DNA of 64,000 nucleotides, from positions 4,189,501 to 4,253,500 of the forward strand of contig NC_052474.1 of NCBI RefSeq assembly GCF_009730915.1. Reading direction: 5' to 3'. Both the position numbers and the translations under genes were made by a program. The notes beneath the pieces are model-generated. The model was not told the DNA's origin. It ran no database searches and saw nothing but the letters and a program-made list of their open reading frames with translations. Below are positions 11,101 to 23,145 of this stretch, piece after piece (the first letter of the stretch is position 1; the number at the start of each line of letters is the position of its first letter). The stretch comes from Dioscorea cayenensis subsp. rotundata. Its lineage: Eukaryota; Streptophyta; Magnoliopsida; Dioscoreales; Dioscoreaceae.

Positions 11101-13729
11101 TATTGAAGGGGTTTAAACTAATAATTTGAAACTCACAAAAGAATAGAAATGCCTCTGTTCAGGAAAAGAACGTTCAATTAAAATTTCCCAAGTATGCCAT
11201 TTTTTAAAATTCTTATTGAAATTCAAATATATTACTTACCTTGTATGATGTTTTTAGTTGTAAATTTTACTTGCATTGCTTGTGTTGAATGCTGTTGCAA
11301 GATGTAGCTGAATGTGATGGAGATTGGATTATTTTAATCAAGCTTACTGCATAATCACATCATATCTAAATACTCCATAAAAGACAATGTGTCTTATGGA
11401 AATGAGAGCTGCGTCTCGCCTACTAGATATTAATGATTTAGATGAAGCTTTAGATATTACTGCATGAACTAATTCATCATTATACATAGAGAAAGGACAT
11501 TCAAAATGAAGGTTCAAGAACAAGTTGAAGAATAGAAATATTTTTATCAAAAATCAAACTCAAATTTTCTCAGTTAAACATAAATCCTTTATTGTTTTTC
11601 TGATGATGCTTCAATCTTACTGCATGATTCTACTTAAAACTATAAATGTTGAGCTTGACAGAAAAGAAAAGAAAAGAAAAGAAAAGATTCAAAGTAGTAG
11701 AAAAAGTTAAGCTTGTGGTTATAATGTTGCTTTCTGGTCCTACAAAGTCATATACAACAAAAGACATGCAATTATTTTGGCAGAGAACACTGGTTTTCAT
11801 TGATAACATCATTTGTCTTAATCAAATTTTCCTAAATTTAAATTTAGGAGGTATATGCAAGGGATAGCCATTCAAAAACTAGCTTTCAAATAATTTTGTA
11901 ATTTTTTTTCTAGCAAGCTTGCATGCTGAAGTCCCTATCTTTAGGTTGGTGATATGAACACCATAAGTTCATCATTCATAAGTTATTTTCTCACCAAAGA
12001 AATGCAATGAATATGAAATATACTGTGAGCTCTTCTTGATAACATGCATGGTGGCTTTTCAAGTTTAAATATTTGTCAGCAATTCTGCGCCCTTTCATAA
12101 ATAACTGCATTTTGTGCCAATGTTTGTTTCATATATATATATATATACGTATATATTATGTGGTTGTTTTTTAAAGGTCACATATGCATCATTAGATGAA
12201 TAAATATCAAACAAAACCAAACAATAACCACCACTTAATTAATCTGCTAATATGTTTATTTTAGCATAGCTATTACTATCAAATTTCATTCAGATTAGAA
12301 AATGAATGGTAATAGATCCAACAAATCTAATTCTAGTTGATGTTTTGTTCATGCCACGTTAGTACTTAGAAAACTTGTTATTAAATGTTAGTGAAAGAGA
12401 AATTAATTAATTTCCCAACTAAATGATTGATTTTTTCCAACTAAATGTTTGATTATTCTACTGGTTCTTTCTTGATTTTTCCACTGATGATTTCTGAAAA
12501 CATTCATGATCTTAGCATTGTTGATTGATTTACCTTTGTGCCTTTGAACATTGGAATTGCCACTGTATAATTTCTCTCTACTGTTCTCTGTTGTTGCATG
12601 CAAAATCTTAACACAACTTAATCTTATCATATGGTGGAAATATTTTGGTAACATATAATTCTTCTTCATTAATGTTTTCATTGTAAAATACTAATTTTTT
12701 TTTTTTTGGAAGAGCCATTAGAGAGCATTTTGGAAATTGGTGTTATTGGAAGAAAGTTGGTATATATATATATATATATATATTGACAAATAAACGACAA
12801 GCACCTCATTTAAGATAAATCATGGACATATATAAGTATGGGCTAATATTTTAATACACCTGTGTTGTTGTGCCCTCACTTTGTGTGGTAAATAATTCAA
12901 TTATATAACTTGTATGTTTTTTAATCTTTCTTTAAAATGATGAAAGAGTCATTACGAAAAGAAAGCATTGAAAAACTAAGAGCTTTAAACAAACATAGAT
13001 CACTCCTATTATTTAAGTTTCATTTTTAAAAAACACAATGGAATACATTATATAAATAATTAAATTTTTTGTTATGTATAAATTCAACTTTTTAGAATTA
13101 GTTTTAAGTTTAACCAATTGTTTCTGCTCTCAGTAAACTCTTGTTTCCCTATTTTACTCATCTCGTTTCTTTTTATTTGTCACAAATCTATATTTCTTTT
13201 TATCTGTCATTTCCTAACATTAACAAATATTTATTATTATTTTTTTCTAAAATTACTTTTAACACTCTATTTAATTTTCTTCTTAAAATTAAATATGAGA
13301 GAGAAATGTAAAGATATAAATTATGGGTAATTTTAGAAAAAAAAACTATTTTTTTAAAATTTAATGAAATAACTAAATTTTTGGGTATGTGAGATTTAGT
13401 TAACTATGATAGATAAAAAAAAACTGAAAGAGTAGTTTCTGCACTTGACCGTTGTTATATTAATTCCTCATGGTTCATCAATTTTTTAAAAAAAAGTTTA
13501 AGAAATAATTGATAAAAATGCATGCCAAAAATCTAAAATTTTTATAATTAAGATAATGTATAGATAAGTGAATAAACTATATTCCATTAGTTCTTAAAAA
13601 AACCTATATTCCATTAGATAAGAAAAGAATTTAATAACCACATGGCCTCTCAAAAGTACCCAAAAATCAAGAGTAGCCAACCACCCTATGAAGAGATGGC
13701 TGCTGCAAGACGTCCTCTGCCTTCTGAGA
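11101..13729. other. Upstream flank of PMEI copy 1, no gene seen
   Basis: 11200-12670 is a diverged version of the flank found behind the other copies (shared words near 11280-11345, 12200-12260 and 12395-12480). (TA)n runs lie at 12131-12157 and 12761-12783. A T-run at about 12693-12706 followed by GGAAGAGCC may be a tiny LINE end. Beyond 12800 the sequence is AT-rich and featureless; short ORFs look like chance. Confidence 0.55.
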
Positions 13730-13737
13730 GTTGTACT

Positions 13738-14686
13738 CAAGGATTTAAAAACCGGACCGGTTGGTGAACCGGTTGGCCAACCGGTTCGCGGTTCAACCGG
13801 TTCAACCGGTTCGACCGGCCGGTCCAACATTTTTTATTTTTTTAAATTTTTGTTAAAATAAGAAATGTCAAAAAATCATAAAATTAAAAAAAAAAATTCA
13901 AAAAAATCAACAAAAATGCCCATTCATATTAGTGAATAACTCTTGATTAATAACTCTTGACGTTATTAAAATTGTTCAACCGGATTTAATTTTTTCAAAT
14001 AAATAAATATTTAAAAATTAAAATAATAATAATAAATAAGTAAAAATAACTTCAAAAATAAAGAAAAAATAATAATAAAGATACAAAATTACATATTGCA
14101 AATTTAAATTACCTTTATAAGGTCACAAAGTCTTAACTTTATATAAAATTAAAATTTTTAAAATACAAATATACAAGGATACAACTATACAACAAATATT
14201 AAAAATAAAGAATTAAATAAAATATAAGTATACAAGTATACAACAATAATGATTAAAAAATAAAAACCAAACCATTGAAATGTTTGGTTTAATACTTTAA
14301 TACTTTAATTTTAATGATTTAATTGTTGATTAGCGTAAAATTATAAGTTAATTATAATAAATTAATGATAATAAATCATAATATATTAATATCTTCAAGT
14401 ATTTTTGTTTTTGACTTTTTTTGCCTTTTTGAAATTTGGACCGAGTTAATGAGTTTATTAACTTTATTTAAGTTTTTTAATTATAAAAATAAATAAACTA
14501 ATTAAATAATTTAAATTAATAAATTGGTCGGTCCGGTTCAACCGGTTCACCGGTTCACCGGTTGAACCGGTTGAACCGGCCGGCCCGATTCTTTACTATT
14601 TTATGTGAGTAATCGGACCGGTTTATCGGCCGGTTCCCGGTTCAACCGGTTCAACCGGCCGGTCCGGTCCGGTTTTTAAATCATTG
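13738..14686. mobile_element. Non-autonomous hAT-type element
   Basis: Perfect 8-bp direct repeats GTTGTACT flank it at 13730-13737 and 14687-14694, the target size of hAT elements. The inverted ends start CAAGGATTTAAAAACCGGAC (left) and CAATGATTTAAAAACCGGAC (right, reverse strand), one mismatch in 20, with a CA terminus as in hATs. Next to each end lies a dense array of GGTTCAACCGG/CCGGTTCACC motifs (13750-13830 and 14525-14665). The AT-rich core has no transposase ORF. Subterminal motif clusters are where hAT transposases usually bind. Confidence 0.9.
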
Positions 14687-14694
14687 GTTGTACT

Positions 14695-15410
14695 CCATCC
14701 ACTTTCCAATCAATGTCTCAATGGATGATAATTTTTTATTTGGAAATAATTCAGTATGCCAAACCAAACAAAAACAAGACAATCAATATTCAAAACGAGT
14801 TTACAACAAAATAAAACACATACTTTATTATTATTGAAACATTTTTTATTTGTTCCACTCAATCTTACTGTAGATAATAACAAACAATAAATAACTAAAT
14901 AAAAAATTCCAGCCCAATAAACAGATTTCTGGGCCTATAGCGGTTTTTTTTTTGTTTTATTTTGTGTGTGTATGTTTGTGTTTTAAAAGAGCTGTGGGGG
15001 CACCTAAGGCTTTACTTAAGAAGAAGGATTGAGAGAGGTTTTGGAGGGTTTAGAAGTAAGGGTTTTTTTAACCCTTGCTTGAGGAGAAGCTTGGAGGAGG
15101 GGGTAAGGATTTTGGAGGTAAATTGGGAGGGGGGGTTAAAAACATCCCATTTCTACTCCTCTCATCGGCGGAGATTCACCGGAATCTTTAATTATAATTT
15201 TATTGGACGAAAATATCCTTTTATTTATATTTACTAATATGTATGGGATTGTATAAAAGATTTGAAAATATTTAGACTTTTTTTTATGTTAATTAATCAT
15301 TTTCTAGCCATATTTAATTGAGATTGATGAATAAAATTTATTTATCCATCCAAGAACATTTGAAACTCAAAGGGTATTTTGGTATTAACAGTGTGTAACA
15401 TTACTTTTTC
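14695..15410. other. Spacer without recognised gene
   Basis: AT-rich, then purine-rich around 14980-15130. A 91-codon ORF at 14962-15237 has no recognisable motif and I do not support it. Confidence 0.5.
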
Positions 15411-15758
15411 TGCGTTCATTTCACTGTAAGTGAGGGGAAGTCAGGAAGTGGGGGAAGTGATATCACTTCCAGGAATTCTGATGTTCATTTGTCAGAAAGT
15501 GAGAATTGAACAAAAGGATTTAAGTGTTGGATGAAGTTTTATGAGTTCAAAAAAGACTTTAGAAGTGAAAGAAAGTTGGTTTTTATAGATTAACTCACTT
15601 CCCCCCACTTCAGTAAAAAAAATACTGAAGTGGGCTTAGTTCAAAATCCACTTCAGTTGGAAGTGGGGAAATGGCACTTCCCCCACTTCAGCACAAATGA
15701 ATACCAGAAGTAGGGGAAGTCAGACCACTTCACCCCACTTTCCCTGAAATAAAACGCC
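15411..15758. mobile_element. Foldback MITE-like element
   Basis: The ends are imperfect inverted repeats about 30 bp long: GCGTTCATTTCACTGTAAGT on the left, and on the reverse strand of the right end GGCGTTTTATTTCAGGGAAA. Repeated GAAGTGGGG/CCCCACTTC words fill both halves. A perfect 12-bp hairpin sits inside (15604-15615 with 15623-15634). No coding capacity. I could not settle the target duplication, so the superfamily is open. Confidence 0.65.
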
Positions 15759-16620
15759 TTTTACCTTCAAAACCTTCCTTTACTTTACCTTTGCCCCAAT
15801 CAAGTATGGGTTGATCCCTTCCCTTCCTTTCCCTTCCCTCCCCTTACTTTACTTTATGAACCCTTGCTACACTTCATCCAAGCAAGGCCAAAAGGGCAAC
15901 GACATTGAAACAATTACGGAAAGGTCTTAAAACCAAAAGCCAAAACTATGATAGGCTTTTATAAACCATTTCAGCTGGGCCTTTAGTTTGAAGGTTATAA
16001 AGAAAACATAGGAAACATAGATTGATTGGCTATGTTATAAAGAAAACAGGTAGTACTAACGGCCTCTTAGCCCATTGGTTTCGGGTTTTTTTTTTGTAGA
16101 GTTTTCGATTCAAAGATACCCGAGAGCGAAAAACCTACGTAAGATGAAGGTGCGATGTTGCTGAACTTACAGATGAGCTCCACATTGGTGTATGTTCCTA
16201 ATTATTAATCTTAAATGGAGTGTTTGTTGCTTATTATTAAAAAAAAACCGAATACAGATAATCTTAGATCATGCAGAATCACTTAAAGATACACTAATTG
16301 CATTGATAAAATTTCACAAAATCATACAACTCAAATCAGTGGGGATGTCAAAACAAATATTTTTATTTTTATTTTAAAAAATAAATCATTAAATTTATAA
16401 AAACAAACAAAAGTAAAAAATAAAAAATAAAACAACAAAAACAAATAACAATAAAAGAAAATAAAAATCACCGGACGTGAAGAACAAACACAAAAAGACA
16501 AAACAAAATAAAAAAAAAAGAGCAAACAAAAAAAAGGACGCAATGAGTTAGGATGTCCACAGAGAGGTAATAAAGAAATGACTCAACCGCTGGGAGAGTG
16601 GGGGGTCACACAGATTATTC
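15759..16620. other. Spacer; possible decayed SINE near 16060-16170
   Basis: No gene seen. Around 16060-16170 TAGCCCATTGGTTTCGG and GTTTTCGATTCAAAG resemble the A and B boxes of the tRNA-derived SINEs found elsewhere in the window, but the match is weak. 16370-16540 is A-rich low-complexity DNA. Confidence 0.35.
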
Positions 16621-16788
16621 AACAGAGAAATTCAGTTAAAATTATGCATATATTGATTCTTCTACACAGACAAATAAAACAAACAGTAATAACACAAACT
16701 TATCTCCTCACTGAACCAAACATTTAAGTCACAAATTTCTTCAATCATACAACAGCTTGAAACCAGAGAGATAGAGAGAAATAGAGCA

Positions 16789-18371
16789 TCAAGGAGCAGA
16801 GGATTGGGCACCAGCCATGCCATTGATGAGTGCCAAGGCATTGCTTGTAAGCTGAGCCACCTTCACAACCTGGCTTCTCACCTTATTCTCAGTACCTTCA
16901 TCCTTGATTTCATTGTTTGTGAATCCATTCATGCAGGTGTTCTCATCTGTCAATGCAGCACTCACCCATGTTTGTATATCACTCATGTGAAACTTCACAT
17001 CCTTACCTCTCAGCTCACCCATGGCTTGCAGAGACTGTTTGAGCTCTTCCACAGAGTCTTGCAAGGTCTCCATGCAATCACTTGTTGGGTTTCAGCCCAT
17101 TTGGTGGGCTACCAACAAAGAAGAAATAAAGCTTGGGCTTGGCCCAAGATAAAAATGAAAAAGAAAAAAAAATGAAGTTATGTCAATAACGAAGAAGTGG
17201 AGGGCAACAAGGTAATTCCGCAGTCTAAATGTCTCTCATTTATTGTGAATGAGAATGAGTTATTCTTGGTGAAAAAAGTTAAGGGGATATGTGCAACATG
17301 TGAGAGAGAGAGAGAGGAAGCTACCACCAAGAAACCAAGAGAGGTGAAAGGGAAGAGAGGGAGCTAGGGCAAGGAGATCAGACGGCCAAACATCGCCGGA
17401 TCTCACTCAAACTCCGGGAGGAGATTCCTTGCAAGAAGCTCAACCTATTGATTAGGTTTGATTCTTCCTTCACCTCTACTTGTTGTTTGTTATCCATCCT
17501 TGTTGATGATGATGGCGGTAATGTCATGCAAATCCTTTCTTATGAATGTTGTTGCCATAATGCATGTAAACCTCTAGTTAGCTAGAGAGGAACCATAGTA
17601 ACCCATTGTTGACATAGTGGATGCATGTTTAAGAGGCTCTAAGGAGTCCCGTGGTTTTTCCCTCGATTCGTAGAGCTTTCCACGCTAAAATTGTGTTTTG
17701 CATTGTTGTATGTTTATTCATCCCATTCTAACAAGAATTGAGGGGTTTGGTAGTGTTTTATGCTTGTTTTGAAGCATTGTATCTGTGAACAGTAACTTTG
17801 CTACAGTAACCGTGGTAGACAGCAAGGCTCACGGGCAAGCTTGCACCCGCATAGGTTCGCCAGTGAGGTTCACGGGCAAGTGTGCGCCCGCATACCGGCC
17901 GCATGTAAACAGTAACAGGGCTACAGTAGCATTACTACAGTAATTTCCGCAGATTTTCACTGTTCCAAAAACCGGATAAACCCCAACATCACTCATGGCT
18001 TCTTTCTATCTAAAACTCATTCATTGGCTTTTCGACATTGATCTAATCATTGTTGATGTGCTTCTGGTGTTGTCTAGGTTGACAGAGAGTGCGGCTTCGG
18101 CCAGTTGTTTGGGACTCGTTTGGATTGTGGGTACATAAGTAGAGAGTGAGCTGAAATAGAGTGTTGGGTACTCTGTTTTTGTGCATGAATTGCGGATAAA
18201 CTCCACGCTGGTACTTGTAGACATCCCACTTTTTGGGAGTCTTGCTGCATTGCAAGTGTTAGAATTAAAAACAAAGACGAGAAGAACATCAAGAACATTG
18301 CAAGTGAACATTCCACTGCTGATCATCTTGCTTACCATTTTCTTCAAGAACACTTGTTTGTGATGCACCAT
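16789..18371 (-). pseudogene. PMEI copy 2, split by a solo LTR
   Basis: The N-terminal half (18021-18371, signal peptide to RSMSKS) and the C-terminal half (16789-17073, METLQDSVEEL to the usual end) lie on either side of a 906-bp LTR inserted in the codons for the DCMETL segment. The N-terminal half is also out of frame at its end: two bases seem missing in the SKGQGMS region, giving a stop. The second family cysteine (TLCF in other copies) is Tyr (TLYF). A TATA box (TATAAATG, 18391-18398) is still in place at the usual 27-base distance. The gene cannot make a normal inhibitor. Confidence 0.92.
17083..17988. mobile_element. Solo LTR of a retrotransposon (fossil)
   Basis: The 906-bp block starts TGTTGGG and ends CCCCAACA, the TG..CA inverted ends of an LTR. 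A 5-bp target duplication, TCACT, flanks it at 17078-17082 and 17989-17993. No internal region or coding domain is present, so it is a solo LTR. The intact duplication and the clean match of both flanks to sister PMEI genes suggest a recent insertion. Family (copia or gypsy) not determinable. Confidence 0.88.
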
Positions 18372-18429
18372 ATGGAAGAAGAGAGGCTCCCATTTATAGA
18401 CTCTTTTCCAAGAATCTACTGAGGAATTA

Positions 18430-19306
18430 AGGGAGAACTTGTAGGAATTAACAGAGACTCCTCTCTACATTGATACAAATGCATCAATATGTTTCTTTGC
18501 TGTTTAAACAAGTTGCAAACAAATGTGCTGGAAACACATGGCTCTAACTAATTATTGGAAGTGTGGTCAACTTAGGCATGCTAATCTCTACTTCATGATG
18601 GTCTTGAATTAATTTTATCTGAATTACTTGCGCTGAATATCCTTGCAAGTTATCATGGATTGTGACTAAAATTGGATTACTCTGACCATGTTCACTGCAT
18701 GATCACAATGTATGTTTAAATGTTTCAAGTGGCTTGATCCATTAAGCCAACTTGCCTCATGAACTGAGAGATGCCTCTCAATCACCAGTTATCGATATGC
18801 CAAAGAGATATCATTGCATTTGCTACTTCATTGCAATACATAAAGGACTATCATAAGATAGGGAGGGATCAAAAACAAGTTGATTAAAAATATCTTAAGC
18901 CAAACTAAGTACAGATGTTCCCAGTTAAACAGAATTCCTTCAATTTTTTTTTAATGCTGATAACTCCAATGCTATTGCTTGATTCAAATTATAACTAAAT
19001 ACTGACAGAGTAAGAATGAAAAATGAAAAAAGAAAAGACAGCATTAGAACAAGTTGATCTTGCGGTTGTGGTGCTGCTTTCTGGTCTTCAAAGGCATGTT
19101 GCAACAGACACGCAATTATGTCGGCATAAAACGTGGCATTTTATGATAATTCCGTTGGTCTGAATCAAGCTTTCCTTAATTTAACATTAGACAAATATGC
19201 AAAATATAGCCATACAAAATCTAGAGTTTAAATACCTTTTTATTTCTTATGGCTAGCTTCCATTCTAAAGTCTCTATCTCAATGTCAGGTGTCAGGTGTA
19301 CACACT
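18430..19306. other. Upstream flank of PMEI copy 2
   Basis: Homologous to the upstream flanks of copies 3, 4 and 5; no gene seen. Confidence 0.6.
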
Positions 19307-19311
19307 ATAAG

Positions 19312-19742
19312 TGTACCACATCAGTTGTGTAATAGAAGTGTAATGGGTTTATATATAGGTATAGGTGTTGAGCCACTAAATCTTGAGACTTTTTGGTGTA
19401 AGACCCTTAAGCCCATATAGAGCCCATATAGGGCTCACTGATGTGGTACAAGTCCATGTGTGTATGACCTCCATGTGTGTAGGACCTCTGAGACACAAGT
19501 AGTGTATAAGTCCATGTAAACAGACCTCTGGTGTACAAGTTTGTGCAAGTTCGACCTAGTTGAACTTGAGGGAGGGTGTTGGAAATATAGTATCACATCG
19601 GTTGTGTAATAGAAGTGTAATAGGTTTATATATAGGTATAGAGGTTGAGTCACTAAAGTCTTGAGACTTTTTGGTGTAAGACCCCTAAGCCCATATAGAG
19701 CCAATATAGGGCCCACTAGTACCAAAAATATAAAATCTAACA
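19312..19742 (+). mobile_element. Miniature LTR element (TRIM-like, fossil)
   Basis: The 431-bp element has target duplication ATAAG at 19307-19311 and 19743-19747. Parts: a 5' LTR from 19312 to about 19440; a short non-coding middle ending in a purine tract just before 19577; and a 166-bp 3' LTR (19577-19742, TGTTGG...CTAACA). No protein is encoded, as in TRIM elements. It looks incomplete at the 5' LTR. A 166-bp LTR of the same family lies at 53202-53367. Confidence 0.85.
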
Positions 19743-20426
19743 ATAAGTATATAATCTTTTTCCACATTGTTGTGGATATGAACTACCATAAATATGTGAA
19801 CTCTTGATATCATGCATGGTGGCTTTTCTATCTTAAATACTTGTTTGCAGTTCTGTAGTTTGTTCATAAATAACCGCATTTTTATCAATAGCTGTTTGTT
19901 AAAAGGTCACAAAGACATTATAAGATTAATAAACATCGGCCATAACCAAACCATAACTACTTAATTAATCTGCTGAGATAGATATTAGCATCTAAATTAT
20001 GCCACCATTACCATCAAAACTAATTCAACTTACAAGATGAGCAATTTGTGGGATATATAGATCTCAATAAATCCAACAAAATTTAATTCTAGTTGGTGTT
20101 TGGTTCATGCCATACCTTGTTAAATGTTTATTATAGAGAAATTAATTAATTTCCCAACCAATTGATTGACCCTTCTACCAGTTTTTCATATTTTCTTATC
20201 AAATGATTTCTGAAAATATCAATGATCTTGGCATTACTAATTCATCTTTGTGCCTTTGAACCTTGGCATATGCGCTAGTTATGAACTCTCTTCTATTCTT
20301 ACTCTGCTGTCACATGCAAAGGCTCATTACATCTGAATGTTTAATATTTGTACTAATTTATAATCTATCCAAGATGTAAAAACGTTGAATGACTGCTTAT
20401 TGTTTTTCATTGTTAACTGCATACTC

Positions 20427-20556
20427 TGTTATGCACACAAGTGGTGAGGAGAGCGTGTCACCAAAAAACCGGCCTAGTGATGAAGGATGCCCACCACTTA
20501 TATGCACACAAGGACTCCATCTCATAGCCGATGTGGGACTAAAGGGGTTCATTACA
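20427..20556 (+). mobile_element. 130-bp LTR-like insertion (fossil)
   Basis: A block beginning TGTTATG and ending TTACA interrupts sequence that is continuous in units C and D. Target duplication TACTC lies at 20422-20426 and 20557-20561. It contains GCCGATGTGGGACTAAAG, a phrase common in plant LTRs. Best read as a very small solo LTR. Confidence 0.7.
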
Positions 20557-20889
20557 TACTCTTAATTACCAATAGAACATTTACAAAGGAAAAAAATTAC
20601 ATACTCTTTCTTAGAAAAAGGGGAAAAGCCACATTCTATTAAAAAATAGTACAAGAATTAAAAAAAAAAATCTGTATAACATTGTTTATGACAATGTATG
20701 TAAGAAATTGTCCATTTTCACCCATCTCATAACGGTCTCACCGTTTTGTTCAATAAAATGTCTCTAATATTCAAGTTCAAGTCATAAGTATAAGCATACG
20801 ATCTTTCTCTTCTTTATGTGATATACAAAAACTCTACTAACATAATTCTAAACCTACTAAGAAGTAGATTTAGATTAAGTTTCACATGG

Positions 20890-21075
20890 TTTTTTTTCTT
20901 TCATTTTTTTTAAATATAAAGAAACCACAATTTTATTGAAATAAAAAACACAGCAACAAGGTCACGGGCACAATGAAATATTAAACATGAAAAAACACAA
21001 GTAGATCGGAAAAATAGAAAAAACAATAAAGATACCCGGTTAAAAAAGAAATAAATAAATAAATGTAGAACCTTG
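20890..21075 (-). mobile_element. LINE 3' end
   Basis: T-rich tail, then ACCACAATTTTATTGAAATA and ACAAGGTCACGGGCAC. Read on minus this is the terminal AATAAAATTGTGGT region of the local LINE family. A related copy lies at about 26790-26945. Left border uncertain. Confidence 0.55.
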
Positions 21076-21089
21076 GAACAACGGAAACA

Positions 21090-22130
21090 CTTTAATGAGC
21101 AAGTTGGGTTCTCACCACAAGTTGGGTTCTCACTGCAATTACTCATTACTCAACTTTCAAGGAAATTTGTTCCAAACAGCTTCAATTAATGATCATGAAG
21201 ATTCTTATACTTGGCCACTAGGAAAAAATGGAACCTTCTATGTTAAATCTTTCTACAAGTTCTTAATAGATGGAGGGCTTCGCAGCCAGCTTTACTCTCA
21301 GTTCTAGAAAACTCGATCTTCATGCAAAATCACTTTATTTTGTTGGCTTGTTAGAAAAAGCAAAATTCTTACACTCAAAAATATTCAAAAAAGGTTGCAA
21401 TCTAAATGCCACCGACACATGCATTCTTTGTCATAATAGTTCGGTGGAACATTTTTTCTTCGATTGTGTATTCTCGTAGCGAATCTGGTTCTTCTTTAGA
21501 CAATCCTTTGATCTAGATTATCTTCCATCCTTAGTCTCAAATATCTGGACCACATGGATTCCCTCACTAAATTCTTCTCATAGAAACATGTAAGATCTCT
21601 GCTCTAGAGCAATTATCTGGAATATTTGGCTGGAACGAACAATCGCATCTTTAATTTAAACTGTTTACCTATACTTTCAATATTTTATAAGACTGCTAAT
21701 ATGCTTCTCTCTTGCTTTCGTTGCTTCAGAGTCTCATTAGCAGGAAACCCTGGAAGCCTCCCAGAGAATCAAGCGTTTTCTCAGCTTCTTAAGCACAAGA
21801 CCTACAAATCTTATCGGCGATCCAGCGCACACCACTGATCGGGAGTAGTTCTCCTTTTTCTGTAGCTCGGACAGGTCTGTGTCTCCATACGGTAGCCTTC
21901 ACCGGTCCAACTTACTCTCTTTTCTTTTTGTTCAGTCGCTTCAGTCTTTTATTTTGTTTTGCTCGCTGTTTACCTTACCCTTGGTGAGAATTTCAGTCTA
22001 CTTTTTATATTATCTTGTATGCTGCTTCTCCTTCTTTGAGTTTTCTCTGTAATTTTTTTTTTATTTTTAATAAATATGTGATTTATCCACTTTACTCAAA
22101 AAAAAATAAAAAAATAAAAAAAAAATAATG
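21090..22130 (+). mobile_element. LINE fragment: end of ORF2 and 3' tail
   Basis: Frames 21095-21307 and 21270-21479 read DSYTWPLGKNGTFYVKSFYK and then KILTLK..RGC..CILCHNSSVEHFFFDC, the classical end of the plant LINE reverse transcriptase with zf-RVT. A WNIWLERT motif follows near 21620. The 3' end AATAAATATGTGATTTATCC and A-rich tail reach 22130. Several stops and frame changes. No RNase H domain is visible here, unlike the LINE at 6.9-8.6 kb. Confidence 0.8.
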
Positions 22131-22640
22131 GATTCTCAAATGCATTTCATCGAACATCTTGTGTGCATGTACTAGTCTACCAAGGAGCAATCTTGTTCTT
22201 TACCTACACACACATGAAGTGCATAAGCTTACAAAGCAATAATATACTTGCCAGAAATTAGCTCGCCACAAATCAATATCCTAAGACAACATCCAACATA
22301 TCAAAGAGCACTATGTATGCCATATGTGATATCAACCAAACACCATTCTCATGACCAAAGATGAAGCAATAACAACCTAGTTGATGATTCAATAGGAAGT
22401 ATAGGAAGAGAAATACTAAATCAATGGGTGATACCAAGATTACAAAAGGAGAGATTTAGCCAACGACTATGGGGAGGTTTATAATGGTTGTTTTACAGAA
22501 AGGCCCCCATGGTTGCTGAATATTACAAACGCCACCAATTCCAGTCTACTATATGCCTAAACAGTTCTTTACACCATGGTTCATATTAGAGTCTAAATGA
22601 TGTATAAAACAGTGAAATAGGAGCCGGATATCACAATAAA
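22131..22640. other. Unassigned insertion before unit C
   Basis: About 500 bp not found in the other units. It contains GTCTACCAAGGAGCAATC and similar phrases that may be from an LTR element. I cannot place its ends or family. Confidence 0.35.
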
Positions 22641-23145
22641 GATAGTCAATATTCATGAAGAGTTTATAATGGTAGCTTTCCTTGTGCTCATAATATCTTC
22701 GCTTAAGTTGAAACCAAATATTATATTATTATAAACATTGAAGTGCTTGTTCTCCTGTACTAAGAAAGAATGATTTTGTGAAGAGCAAGCCGAATTTCTT
22801 AACTTTTCAAATTGGTTAAGCATCCCAAAATAAGAGGCTTTGAAAGAAGTAATTGCATAAGATTATGTTATCGAACATGAGGAAAATGTCTTACTTTTTT
22901 TAGATGCATTGATTAAAAAGCCATTCAGTTTTACATGCATACATCTCAAAGCAGTGTGGATCCAAAAACAAGCATTCAACACCAAAATTCAGTTAAAATT
23001 ATGCATATATTGATTCTTTTACACAGACAAATAAAACAAACAGTAATAACACAAACTTATCTCCTCACTGAACCAAACATTTAAGTCACAAATTTCTTCA
23101 CTCATACAACAGTTTGAAACCAGAGAGATAGATAGTAACAGAGGA

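Larger units (their letters stand above)
16620..20890. repeat. PMEI tandem unit B
   Basis: Unit B runs from the 3' flank (AAATTCAGTTAAAATTATGC) through the broken PMEI gene to the upstream flank ending near 20890. It matches units C (from ~22640) and D (from ~27630) almost word for word outside insertions. Compared with C and D it carries three extra blocks, each with a 5-bp target duplication: 17083-17988, 19312-19742 and 20427-20556. Confidence 0.85.

Noticed and set aside
13594-13830. ORF with EPVEPVEPVEP repeats
   Set aside because: It is the translation of the GGTTCAACCGG cluster at the end of the hAT-type element.
14962-15237. 91-codon ORF (MCVYVCVLKELW...)
   Set aside because: Purine-rich low-complexity sequence, no motif, no splice context.
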